This document shows, piece by piece, positions 1 to 6,459 of a stretch of 14,424 bases of DNA. A program made the translations under genes and the position numbers. Each line of letters begins with the position of its first letter. Position 1 is the first letter of the stretch. The notes under the pieces are model-generated. The model did no database searches and was not told the origin of the DNA. It saw only the letters and a program-made list of their open reading frames with translations. The stretch covers positions 1-14,424 of the forward strand of contig CASDWR010000009.1 in assembly GCA_949284665.1 (NCBI GenBank), in the 5' to 3' direction. Source of the DNA: an uncultured Rikenellaceae bacterium (GTDB lineage: Bacteria; Bacteroidota; Bacteroidia; Bacteroidales; Rikenellaceae).

Positions 1-921
1 ATGTTGCTCGGTAAAATCCCTTCCACGAAAGTTTTGCTCGGGGCATTGGCCGATGTTAAACCCTATGTGGTGTGTACTGTGCCCCTGATCGTGGAAAAGA
101 TGATCAAAAAGCAGGTATTCCCCGTATTGGGGAAAAACTGGATGAAGGCCATGCTCAAACTTCCGTTGTTGGACGAGTGCATATATGCCTCGATTCGGAA
201 AAAATTGTTGAATGTCTTTGGAGGGGAGTTGTACGAGTTGATTGTGGGCGGAGCACCTTTGAATGACGAGGTCGAGGCTTTCCTGCATAAAATCAAATTC
301 CCGGTTGTGGTGGGGTACGGTATGACCGAATGCGGCCCGCTCATCAGCTATTCAGGACATCAGACCTTTAAACCCGGTTCTGTAGGTAAAGTGTTGGACC
401 CTTATATGACAGCCCGGATCGATTCGCCCGACCCGAAAAAGATTCCCGGCGAAATCATTGTCCGCGGAGAGAATGTCATGGCAGGGTACTACAAGAATCC
501 GACCGCTACGGAAGCTGTACTTGAGGCCGATGGCTGGCTCCATACCGGTGATGTCGGGACCATGGATGAAGATCAGGTCTTGTATATCCGTGGACGATCG
601 AAAACGATGATCCTTTTGGGAAATGGTCAGAATATCTATCCGGAAGAGATTGAATCCAAACTCAATAATATGCCATTCGTTATGGAGAGCCTTGTCGTGG
701 AACGCGAAGGGAAGTTAATCGCTCTCGTGGTCCCCGATTACGAACAACTCGACAACGAATCGATCAGCGGAAACGAAGTTCAGAAAGTGATGGACGAGAA
801 TCTGACCGAGTTGAACAAACTGGTGGCACCCTATGAGAAGGTGTCGAAGGTGGTGCTATATCCTACGGAGTTCGAAAAGACCCCCAAACGCAGCATCCGA
901 CGTTATCTCTATTCGGTATAG
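1..921 (+). CDS. Long-chain acyl-CoA synthetase (AMP-forming), C-terminal part
   Basis: C-terminal 306 residues of an adenylate-forming acyl-CoA ligase, which activates a fatty acid with ATP and then transfers it to CoA. The frame is open to the window edge and homologues run to about 550-600 residues, so the ATG at base 1 is probably internal and the N-terminal half, including the P-loop-like motif, lies outside. Visible motifs are the GYGMTE adenylate-binding motif (residues 105-110), the HTGD motif (181-184) whose Asp binds the AMP ribose, the hinge region IRGRSK that follows, and the C-terminal TPKRSIRR with the predicted catalytic Lys296. The end is intact (TAG at 919-921). It converges on the kinase gene of the peptide cassette, 281 bp away, and is probably functionally unrelated to it. 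The family call is firm; the chain length of the substrate cannot be read from the sequence. Confidence 0.9.
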   Translation: MLLGKIPSTKVLLGALADVKPYVVCTVPLIVEKMIKKQVFPVLGKNWMKAMLKLPLLDECIYASIRKKLLNVFGGELYELIVGGAPLNDEVEAFLHKIKFPVVVGYGMTECGPLISYSGHQTFKPGSVGKVLDPYMTARIDSPDPKKIPGEIIVRGENVMAGYYKNPTATEAVLEADGWLHTGDVGTMDEDQVLYIRGRSKTMILLGNGQNIYPEEIESKLNNMPFVMESLVVEREGKLIALVVPDYEQLDNESISGNEVQKVMDENLTELNKLVAPYEKVSKVVLYPTEFEKTPKRSIRRYLYSV

Positions 922-1202
922 TTTCTTTATTAATTGAGGGATTCTCTTTGGGTTGAGGCGATCCGACCAGTGGGTATGTGGCCGGTCGAAGGGACTTTCC
1001 ATTTGTGGTCTGACCGGTTCGTGAATATTACGGAATTTTTGAAGTGGAAGAGAAGGCTCCTCTTTTCGCGGATATTCTCGGTAGACGTATAGCCGATAGC
1101 CTGTCGGATGGTTCCTGCGGGAGCGGCATGGAATTGTTGCCGCGATGGGACAGTAATTTTGACCGGCAGGAAACGGTTTGGCCCGGTTCGGAGCATTGGT
1201 GC
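922..1202. other. Intergenic region between convergent genes, no confident gene
   Basis: This 281-bp stretch separates the acyl-CoA ligase stop from the kinase stop on the other strand. No canonical hairpin followed by a T-run was found for either gene. A perfect 6-bp stem with a 9-nt loop (GCGGCA at 1123-1128, TGCCGC at 1138-1143) is present without a T tract. One open frame on the - strand, 1196-930 (88 codons), begins 6 nt after the kinase stop codon. It has no recognisable family, and a + strand frame (1044-1271) is open over the same bases, so openness alone is poor evidence for either. The - strand frame is discussed as a possible but weak precursor candidate for the peptide cassette. 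Confidence 0.6.
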
Positions 1203-2108
1203 TTACGGCTTTTTGAAAACGGTCGACCAGGAGAGACGGGCCGCATCGGCATCGGGGAGACAATCCAATAGATAGACCGGTGTGGCAGAAAGGGTGGTCG
1301 AGAGTGTGTCGCAAATGCTGTCGAGCGCTTCGTCACGTTGTTGCAGCGTGGGAAGACACGAAGGGAGAAGCGCACCGAATGCGTTGACCGTATCGAGCCT
1401 GCGTATCTTGTTGAAGGGGGCCTGACGAAGCCGGATGCATGCAGCGAGAGGGTGTGATTCGTTTTTATAACAGGGAAGTTTCCCGCTCCAGGGAGTACCG
1501 AATACGGTTGGCACACCGTTGTATAGTCGCAGGGCAGGGGCGTCGTCATTGAGAAGTGTACTGCCGGCAATATGCTCGCGCCACAGACGAGTATGTGTCG
1601 ACTTGCCTGTCCCCGACTCTCCAAGAAACATCACCGCTTTGCCGTCGAAAAGGATGACGGAAGAGTGGATCAGCAAGGTCTCTTCTTTGAGTGAGGCCAG
1701 CGAGAGGGCGAATATCAACTGATGATCGAGAATATGTCTCGGTGGACAGAATCCTTTCGCCGTAAAATCGCAACGGAACCGAAAACGTGGTTCGGTCGGG
1801 TCATCGCTTTCAGCCGTCGGGCATTCCAGACGGAAATCTGTCCTGCTGGCTGTATGGTGTATCGTCAGGACGTACCGTTCCTGTTGATAGTGCAGTTTTG
1901 CCTTGTCTTCGGTCAGATCGTAGCCGAACGACATTTCATCAAAATCCGGTGCAGGAACGACCTCGTCCAGCGAGAGTGAAAAAAGCGGACGTTCCCCTTT
2001 TGTGGGGAGGGTTTCGAATGGGATGTAGTTGCTCATCAGACGATGTATCTCCTCTTCCCTGGAACTTTCGATCCGGAACAGATGCCCGGCAACGCGGAAA
2101 TGCAACAT
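1203..2108 (-). CDS. HPr-kinase-like (HprK-type P-loop) kinase of a peptide-modification cassette
   Basis: A 301-residue protein whose C-terminal half has the HPr kinase/phosphorylase C-terminal fold. It shows an upstream conserved His (IHSS, His148), the Walker A loop GESGTGKST (163-171) and a following LLNDDAPAL segment whose paired Asp188-Asp189 matches the catalytic aspartates of HprK. The N-terminal half (about 1-130) has no recognised domain and is not the usual HprK N-terminal domain, so this is not a sugar-regulation HprK. HprK-like kinases are known in some lasso-peptide clusters, where they phosphorylate the precursor peptide. Here the gene begins 9 nt after the PqqD-like gene, with a peptidase and exporter upstream, so a peptide substrate is the likeliest inference. 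An alternative is that it uses ATP to modify a small molecule or a partner protein. The ATG at 2108 fits the tight spacing. Confidence 0.8.
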   Translation of the reverse strand: MLHFRVAGHLFRIESSREEEIHRLMSNYIPFETLPTKGERPLFSLSLDEVVPAPDFDEMSFGYDLTEDKAKLHYQQERYVLTIHHTASRTDFRLECPTAESDDPTEPRFRFRCDFTAKGFCPPRHILDHQLIFALSLASLKEETLLIHSSVILFDGKAVMFLGESGTGKSTHTRLWREHIAGSTLLNDDAPALRLYNGVPTVFGTPWSGKLPCYKNESHPLAACIRLRQAPFNKIRRLDTVNAFGALLPSCLPTLQQRDEALDSICDTLSTTLSATPVYLLDCLPDADAARLSWSTVFKKP

Positions 2109-2117
2109 GGCAAGGTG

Positions 2118-2387
2118 CTATTTTTCGATGAGGTCGGCTTTACAGAGCGCTTCAATCCAGGCACGACCGTCCCGAAGAGCGGTTTGTTCGTCTACCTCAT
2201 AGGCCGAGGTGAGGAGTTGTGCCACTTTGTTTTCGTCGAATTCCTCATCTTCCAGCTCGTTCCAAAGCCATTCTGCAGTGGGGTTGAGGGAAATGACCTT
2301 AGTCAGATTAACATTGAGTGTGCCGATCTGTACGATGATGCTTTCGCCGGCGATGTGTCGTATCTTATAACCTCGTTTGATTTTCAT
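2118..2387 (-). CDS. PqqD-family peptide-binding protein (RRE-type)
   Basis: An 89-residue protein with the PqqD-family pattern: N-terminal beta strands (MKIKRGYKIRHIAGESIIV), the conserved LNPTAEWLWNEL segment at about residues 34-45, then helices ending in an acidic, leucine-containing C-terminus. PqqD-like domains form the RiPP recognition element, a winged-helix fold that holds a precursor's leader peptide and presents it to modifying enzymes. Length is normal for a stand-alone PqqD-like protein. It lies 43 nt after the peptidase gene and 9 nt before the HprK-like kinase, so the kinase is the most likely partner enzyme. No PQQ biosynthesis genes are nearby, so the PqqD name denotes the fold only. 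A TAnnTTTG-type element sits 22 bp upstream of the ATG and may give this gene and the kinase their own promoter. Confidence 0.82.
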   Translation of the reverse strand: MKIKRGYKIRHIAGESIIVQIGTLNVNLTKVISLNPTAEWLWNELEDEEFDENKVAQLLTSAYEVDEQTALRDGRAWIEALCKADLIEK

Positions 2388-2409
2388 TGCAGCAAGAAGT
2401 GTTTTCCGG

Positions 2410-2417
2410 CAAAGATA
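2410..2417 (-). promoter_or_regulatory. Possible internal promoter (-7 element) before the PqqD-like gene
   Basis: Read on the - strand this is TATCTTTG, an exact match to the Bacteroidetes -7 consensus TAnnTTTG, 22 bp upstream of the PqqD-like ATG and overlapping the gap after the peptidase gene. No TTTG -33 box is visible at the usual 19-21 bp spacing, so it may be weak or fortuitous. Confidence 0.35.
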
Positions 2418-2430
2418 GGATTATTTTCGG

Positions 2431-2895
2431 TTACGCAGGAGACTTCATGCTCTTTTTTATGTCCCGATAGAGGGTACGAAGGCGTTTTGTCAGAAGGCTG
2501 AAAGCCGATGCGGTTCGCCATGCGAGAGTGTCGTATCGTATCGGGCGGCGGCCAGGACGGATACGCCGAACGACATAAGCGATTACGTCTTCGGCCCGGG
2601 CGAGTTCGGTAACACGATAATTCCCGTCGCCTTCGATGCGAAGACGGTGCCCGCTTACGGACCTGACACGGTGCAGGATGTATTTGCCACCGTGTCGGAA
2701 GAGCACCACCATCCCCCGACATATTCCGTATGAGGGAAGCGGAGCCAGTTCGACGCTGTCGCTCTCGTTGCGTAAAAAGGGTCGCATGCTGTACCCTTTG
2801 ACCTGCAACTGGGTGTGATGCCCCTCTGCAATCAGCAGTTCAACATCGGCGAAGAACAGGTCGTTTCGGACAGTAATGGAAGGCTTGGCGGTCAT
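2431..2895 (-). CDS. S24/S26-family serine peptidase, small, signal-peptidase-like with Ser-His residues
   Basis: A 154-residue protein with the signal-peptidase/LexA-type fold. The nucleophile motif is GYSMRP (Ser36). The second motif is YILHRV, placing His75 where bacterial signal peptidase I carries a general-base Lys; an EGDGN segment (Asp90) follows. A Ser-His arrangement with HRV and GDxN is the archaeal/eukaryotic-like form. I see no clear N-terminal transmembrane helix, so a cytoplasmic or peripheral enzyme is suggested. I chose the ATG at 2895 because it overlaps the exporter stop codon as ATGA, the sign of translational coupling; the open frame extends 11 codons further upstream but inside the exporter gene. 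In this cassette it may remove the leader of the peptide handled by the PqqD-like protein and exporter. A LexA-like regulatory role is less likely, as there is no DNA-binding domain. Confidence 0.75.
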   Translation of the reverse strand: MTAKPSITVRNDLFFADVELLIAEGHHTQLQVKGYSMRPFLRNESDSVELAPLPSYGICRGMVVLFRHGGKYILHRVRSVSGHRLRIEGDGNYRVTELARAEDVIAYVVRRIRPGRRPIRYDTLAWRTASAFSLLTKRLRTLYRDIKKSMKSPA

Positions 2896-4604
2896 GAGAC
2901 GGGTTCGAGTTCGATGATACGGTCGCAAAAGGCGAGTGTCTGATCGCGATGCGAAATTATAATCATGGTCAGTTCGCGTCGGGTAGCGGAGAGGTGTTCG
3001 ATGGCGGTTACGATCTCTTTCTCGGTTTGGATATCGAGCGATGAGGTGGCTTCGTCGAAAAGCAGTACCGAAGCCTCCTTGTAAAGGGCACGTGCGATAC
3101 CGATGCGTTGGCGCTGCCCTCCCGAAAGACGGCAGCCCGATTCGCCTGCAATCGTGTCGATCCCGTCAGGCAATGAACTGACCCAATCTTTCAGCGATGC
3201 GGTTTCAATGGCATTCCACAGACGTTCCCGATCGATGCGGTCGGGTTCGATCCCAAACGCGATGTTCTCGGCGATTGTGACGTCGGGAATGAATACCTCC
3301 TGTGATACGCAGGCCAGATTGTTCTGCCATTTTCGACGGTTGTTGCCATCGATCCGTACGCCGTCCACCTCGATCGATCCAGAAGACGGTTCGAAAAGTG
3401 CACATATGATGTTGAAAAGGGTGCTTTTCCCGACTCCCGAACCACCGCGTATGCCGATTCGCTCTCCCTTGCGGATCGTGAGCGAAAAGTTTTCGAGAAT
3501 GTTCTGACGCTCCCCGTAATGAAAGGATATTTTGTCAATAACAATCGAATGATGAAAAGGGAGTCGTTCGACGGATCGGTCTGCCGGAGGTACCGGGTGA
3601 GCCTGATCCATTGTGTCTTGCAGGATTTCTATGGCGAAGAGGTTGCGTTTGTATTCGATTCGGTTGTTGACGATTCGGCTGACGGCAGGAACGATCCGGT
3701 ATGCGGCGACAGCAAAGACTCCGAGGGTGAGTTTTAACCCGGAAAGCGGATATCCGGCCCATAACCCGATGAAAATGACGGCCACGATTCCCAACACCAA
3801 TGAGAATTCCACTGCGCGGCCCGATATGAGTCGGGTCAGTGTGGTTTTCAGTCGGTAGCTGCAAAGTTCCCGTAATCCGTAGCGGAATTTTTTGGAAAAA
3901 TAGGCTTCTGCATTGTTGATGACGATATCGGGATAGCCGCGCAGGGCTTCGTACATGGTTTTGTTTTGGCGGACGAAGAGCGTGTTTTCCATTTTACCGT
4001 TTCGCTCCATGCGGCGACGGAATGTCCTGGAATAGAGGATAGCCATCGGAATAAAGACAATTGCGGCCAACAAAACGATGAACGGGTTGTAGAACAAAAG
4101 CAGAGTACCCATCATGACAAGCAGTAACGATTCGCTGGCAATTGTCATCATCGGGGCAACGACACCTTCGGCAAACCGAAGACAGACCCCGTTGACATTG
4201 TTGACAAGTTGGGCGGTATGGTGGTCGCGGATGAAAAGCAGTCCTCGTTGCAGATTAATGTCGAACATGCGGATCGAGAAGTAACTGTAAAGCGAAAATA
4301 CATACCGGTTTATGCTGTTTTGCAACCACAGGCACAATACACTTTTCAGCGCGATGACTGCCAGAACTATCAGGCTGACGGCTCGAATGAATGCATTGAT
4401 GTTTGTGAAGCCTCCGATGCGGTAAATACGTGCGATGACTTCGTTCGAGAGAACTACTTTTTCGTCGAGTACCAACAGCAGAATCGAAACGAGCGCAACA
4501 ATACCTACCAGATCGGAAATGGCCAGTAATAGAGTGAATAACACTGATTTGAAAAATCCGCGGCGTCGGTTGCCGGGAATGAGACGGTAGATGTCGCGCA
4601 TCAT
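2892..4604 (-). CDS. ABC transporter, fused permease and ATPase (peptide/lipid exporter type)
   Basis: A 570-residue half-transporter. The N-terminal ~320 residues carry about six hydrophobic membrane segments (ABC type I exporter fold). The C-terminal ATPase has Walker A GGSGVGKST (387-395), Q-loop Gln435, signature LSGGQ (493-497), Walker B VLLFDE (513-518) and the H-loop His552. It would work as a homodimer in the inner membrane, exporting a substrate on ATP hydrolysis. There is no N-terminal C39 peptidase domain, so it is not a leader-cleaving peptide exporter of the PCAT type; cleavage could instead come from the peptidase gene that overlaps it by ATGA. The frame is open to a TTG at 4634, but the Bacteroidetes-type -7 box at 4623-4630 lies in that extension, so the ATG at 4604 is preferred. 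Lead gene of the four-gene unit. A lipid flippase role cannot be excluded. Confidence 0.88.
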   Translation of the reverse strand: MMRDIYRLIPGNRRRGFFKSVLFTLLLAISDLVGIVALVSILLLVLDEKVVLSNEVIARIYRIGGFTNINAFIRAVSLIVLAVIALKSVLCLWLQNSINRYVFSLYSYFSIRMFDINLQRGLLFIRDHHTAQLVNNVNGVCLRFAEGVVAPMMTIASESLLLVMMGTLLLFYNPFIVLLAAIVFIPMAILYSRTFRRRMERNGKMENTLFVRQNKTMYEALRGYPDIVINNAEAYFSKKFRYGLRELCSYRLKTTLTRLISGRAVEFSLVLGIVAVIFIGLWAGYPLSGLKLTLGVFAVAAYRIVPAVSRIVNNRIEYKRNLFAIEILQDTMDQAHPVPPADRSVERLPFHHSIVIDKISFHYGERQNILENFSLTIRKGERIGIRGGSGVGKSTLFNIICALFEPSSGSIEVDGVRIDGNNRRKWQNNLACVSQEVFIPDVTIAENIAFGIEPDRIDRERLWNAIETASLKDWVSSLPDGIDTIAGESGCRLSGGQRQRIGIARALYKEASVLLFDEATSSLDIQTEKEIVTAIEHLSATRRELTMIIISHRDQTLAFCDRIIELEPVS

Positions 4605-4622
4605 GGTGAATTGCTGTTTTCG

Positions 4623-4653
4623 CAAAAGTAGCAATTATTTGTTTCTTTTAAAA
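4623..4653 (-). promoter_or_regulatory. Probable promoter of the exporter-peptidase-PqqD-kinase operon
   Basis: On the - strand the -7 box is TACTTTTG (4630-4623), an exact fit to TAnnTTTG. A TTTT at 4653-4650 lies 19 bp upstream, in the position of the -33 TTTG box. Transcription would start near 4616, leaving a short leader of about 12 nt before the ATG at 4604. A 9-bp direct repeat TGGGAAAGG (4654-4662 and 4672-4680, 18-bp period) lies immediately upstream on the + strand and could be an activator site. Confidence 0.5.
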
Positions 4654-4680
4654 TGGGAAAGGGGAAAGTTCTGGGAAAGG
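4654..4680. repeat. Short direct repeat TGGGAAAGG next to the exporter promoter
   Basis: Two identical 9-bp copies (4654-4662, 4672-4680) are separated by 9 bp, within a purine-rich + strand stretch just upstream of the predicted -33 box. The 18-bp period is close to two helical turns, which would put both copies on the same face of the DNA. It may be a regulator site or a chance repeat in purine-rich DNA. Confidence 0.35.
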
Positions 4681-4947
4681 AGAGGGGCTGACGAAGAAAA
4701 TGGCCCGAAAAAAGACAAGAGAGAGTGGCGTGCATGAGATGCAAGGCGGGGAGATGATCGGATACGGGATGGGTATTGAGTTCCCTGTTGGTTGGGCTGT
4801 CGACGCATTCGCAAATGCAGGGAATTGTTTCCGAGCGAACAAGAAGTGTGCGACATGGATTGGCTGGTGCGCGCGGTAACCCATGCTATGGAGAATACAG
4901 CGTGTTTTTTGGGAATGGGTGTGCGTGCTGATTTTAATGCCAAAGGT
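4681..4947. other. Divergent intergenic region, no confident gene
   Basis: The space between the exporter promoter and the nuclease 1 promoter region carries no recognisable RNA gene or protein family. Several frames happen to be open: 4943-4635 and 4884-4648 on the - strand, 4792-5160 on the + strand (running into nuclease 1 out of frame), and 4700-4879 on the + strand (59 codons). Because so many frames are open, none can be called on openness alone. The 59-codon frame is noted as a candidate peptide because of its Gly-Gly motif and three cysteines near the C-terminus. Confidence 0.55.
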
Positions 4948-4948
4948 A

Positions 4949-4984
4949 AAAAATGTGCAATTTTGAAAGTTTTTGCACGTTTTT
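4949..4984. promoter_or_regulatory. Inverted repeat upstream of nuclease 1
   Basis: Arms AAAAATGTGCAA (4949-4960) and TTGCACGTTTTT (4973-4984) pair over 12 positions with a single G-U wobble around a 12-nt spacer. The GTGCAA/TTGCAC core lies 32-55 bp upstream of the likely -7 box of nuclease 1. The symmetry fits a dimeric regulator's operator. Because both flanking genes read away from it, a terminator role makes less sense, although a T tract does follow the right arm. Confidence 0.45.
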
Positions 4985-5009
4985 CGATTAGAGTTTCATG
5001 GAAAATAGT

Positions 5010-5017
5010 TATCTTTA
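5010..5017 (+). promoter_or_regulatory. Likely -7 element of the nuclease 1 promoter
   Basis: TATCTTTA differs from TAnnTTTG only in the last base. It would place the transcription start near 5023-5026, after the ATG at 5018 and before the ATG at 5042. This is the main reason for choosing 5042 as the start of nuclease 1. No TTTG box at the ideal spacing was found. Confidence 0.4.
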
Positions 5018-5041
5018 ATGCTCATTTTTACTCGGATAGAT

Positions 5042-6238
5042 ATGGCAAAGATTTCGATCGGATTTCGAAAGGTCGTTCATCTGTTGTTCGGTGCGGTTGT
5101 CCTGACACTGCTTGGGGTAGTATGGGGTTGCGAGAAAGGGGAGGAAAAACTTTCCAATGACGTCCGTTTTCTGAAGGGAGAGACAATATCGTATGACAGT
5201 GACGGAGGACAGTGGTTGGCCGTCTACTCTTCCGTGGCATGGAATATATCCTACTCTTTCCCGGAAGGTTCCGAATCCGATTGGTGTACGATCGGACAGC
5301 TTTCCGGACGTGGAAACGACCGGGTTTGGATCGAATATACGGCCAATGCCGGGGCGACTCGCGCAGTCGATTTCGTTGTTCGGTTCGACGATGGTCAGGA
5401 ATGGACCGGCCGGTTGACGCAGCTCGGCAAAAACGAATCGTTGCCGGCTCCCGATCCCAATGTCAACGGCTGGCTCGAGGTGCCCGAATATGAGAATTAC
5501 GGTGGCAGTGAGATGGTGTTGGCGACCCATTATGTCCCAGGCAAGGTTGACATGCGTAATTATACGGTGCTATACGATACGGAGCATTATGTCCCCGTCT
5601 GGGTAGCTTATCCCTTGCATAAAAGCTATACGTCCGGGAGCGGTTATCGCACCGATGCGTGGAATTTTGACCCCATTATCCCGGAAAACATGCAAACCAG
5701 TATGTTTAATGCACTGGGAAGCGGTTATCAGCGCGGCCACATGTTGCCTTCCGCATCGCGTTATGTGAATGTCGAGGCGAATGAGCAGACCTTCTATTTT
5801 ACCAATATGACACCTCAGAACGGCAATTTCAATGGAGGTTTGTGGGCCAATATGGAAGAGTGGGTACGCAGTAAACAGGGCAAGGATAGAGATACGCTTT
5901 ATGTGGTAACGGGTGCCGTGTTGAGCCGGGCCGAAAGCGGGGAGTCGATCCAGTATACCACCAATTACGGGAATGACAGAAAAAGGATCGCCATCCCGCG
6001 GTATTATTACAAAGCGCTTTTAAAAAGCGATTATGACGATCGGAGCGGTTCTAGGAGCTATCGGACGATTGCTTTTTGGTTCGAACACAAATCGGCGAAC
6101 CGACAGGTGGCGGCAAGCGATGCCATCAGCATCCGCGAGTTGGAAGCACGGACGGGAATTGACTTTTTCGTCCATCTCAACCGAACGATACAGGATGAAG
6201 TGGAGGGATCTATCGACATGAATTACTGGGGTTTCTGA
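5042..6238 (+). CDS. Nuclease 1: BACON-domain lipoprotein with DNA/RNA non-specific endonuclease domain
   Basis: A 398-residue predicted lipoprotein. A basic start and hydrophobic stretch end at VVWGC (Cys30), followed by acidic/Lys residues that could serve as a surface-export signal. Residues about 38-135 form a BACON-like beta-sandwich, often a spacer or binding module on Bacteroidetes surface proteins. Residues about 145-398 are a NUC1 (Serratia nuclease) domain, which cuts DNA and RNA using Mg2+. The active-site motif reads QRGH (230-233) rather than DRGH; catalytic His233, the Mg-binding Asn264 and Glu272 are present with the 8-residue Asn-Glu spacing of Serratia nuclease. The open frame extends to an ATG at 5018, but that lies at the predicted promoter, so 5042 is preferred. 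First of three paralogues in a row, 221 bp before the second, probably with its own promoter. Confidence 0.87.
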   Translation: MAKISIGFRKVVHLLFGAVVLTLLGVVWGCEKGEEKLSNDVRFLKGETISYDSDGGQWLAVYSSVAWNISYSFPEGSESDWCTIGQLSGRGNDRVWIEYTANAGATRAVDFVVRFDDGQEWTGRLTQLGKNESLPAPDPNVNGWLEVPEYENYGGSEMVLATHYVPGKVDMRNYTVLYDTEHYVPVWVAYPLHKSYTSGSGYRTDAWNFDPIIPENMQTSMFNALGSGYQRGHMLPSASRYVNVEANEQTFYFTNMTPQNGNFNGGLWANMEEWVRSKQGKDRDTLYVVTGAVLSRAESGESIQYTTNYGNDRKRIAIPRYYYKALLKSDYDDRSGSRSYRTIAFWFEHKSANRQVAASDAISIRELEARTGIDFFVHLNRTIQDEVEGSIDMNYWGF

Positions 6239-6242
6239 TGCG

Positions 6243-6283
6243 AAACCGTAAGGTTTGATGAGGATATACGGATCTTTGATCCG
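6243..6283 (+). other. Two small hairpins after nuclease 1
   Basis: Just after the nuclease 1 stop are a 5-bp stem AAACC-GTAA-GGTTT (6243-6256) and a 6-bp stem CGGATC-TTT-GATCCG (6269-6283). Neither is followed by a T-run, so this is not a canonical intrinsic terminator. They may slow decay or partly terminate the nuclease 1 transcript before nuclease 2. Confidence 0.3.
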
Positions 6284-6348
6284 AAGAGGAAATTGACAAT
6301 ATGGGAGAAATAGATGGAGGAAAAGTAAAAAATTAACGATTTCTTTCA

Positions 6349-6377
6349 TTTGGATTGGAAGGAATTTCGTATATTTA
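6349..6377 (+). promoter_or_regulatory. Weak promoter candidate for nuclease 2 operon
   Basis: TTTG (6349-6352) and TATATTTA (6370-6377, one mismatch to TAnnTTTG) are 17 bp apart, slightly shorter than the usual 19-21 bp. They lie in the 221-bp AT-richer gap before nuclease 2, which is the only sizeable gap in the + strand gene series and therefore the most likely place for the operon promoter. Confidence 0.3.
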
Positions 6378-6424
6378 CTCTATCTTGTTTCCCGAATTGT
6401 CGAACGAAAGGAATTGTACGGGGA

Positions 6425-6441
6425 ATCCTACTTGGTAGGAT
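6425..6441 (+). promoter_or_regulatory. Perfect palindrome in the leader of nuclease 2
   Basis: ATCCTAC-TTG-GTAGGAT is a perfect 7-bp inverted repeat with a 3-nt spacer, ending 18 bp before the nuclease 2 ATG. As DNA it could be an operator; as RNA it would form a hairpin just upstream of the translation start. Confidence 0.4.
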
Positions 6442-6459
6442 ATTGATGAGGAATAGTTT

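Noticed and set aside
1..3. Base 1 ATG as the true start of the acyl-CoA ligase
   Set aside because: The encoded protein begins in the middle of the adenylate-forming domain; about half of the family length is missing upstream, so the gene is truncated by the window edge.
2896..2928. Upstream ATG at 2928 for the S24/S26 peptidase
   Set aside because: It would overlap the exporter coding region by 37 bp; the ATGA overlap at 2892-2895 is the typical coupled start.
1203..4604. Calling the cassette a lasso-peptide cluster
   Set aside because: No asparagine-synthetase-like cyclase, no transglutaminase-like B2 protease and no precursor are present; only the PqqD-like, kinase and exporter parts are shared.
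4605..4634. Extension of the ABC exporter to a TTG start at 4634
   Set aside because: The extension runs over a TAnnTTTG-type -7 box (4623-4630), and the ATG at 4604 is a normal start with a short leader.
4635..4943. 102-codon and 78-codon - strand open frames upstream of the exporter
   Set aside because: They lie upstream of the exporter promoter, and the Ser/Pro-rich products look like chance translation of a stop-poor intergenic region.
5018..5041. Upstream ATG at 5018 for nuclease 1
   Set aside because: It directly abuts the predicted -7 box, so it would lie upstream of the transcript start; the ATG at 5042 gives a cleaner basic N-terminus and lipoprotein signal.
4792..5160. 122-codon + strand open frame
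   Set aside because: It runs out of frame into nuclease 1, crosses the promoter and inverted repeat, and its product resembles no family.
6269..6283. Intrinsic terminator after nuclease 1
   Set aside because: The stem is only 6 bp and no T-run follows on either side, so I list it as a hairpin only.
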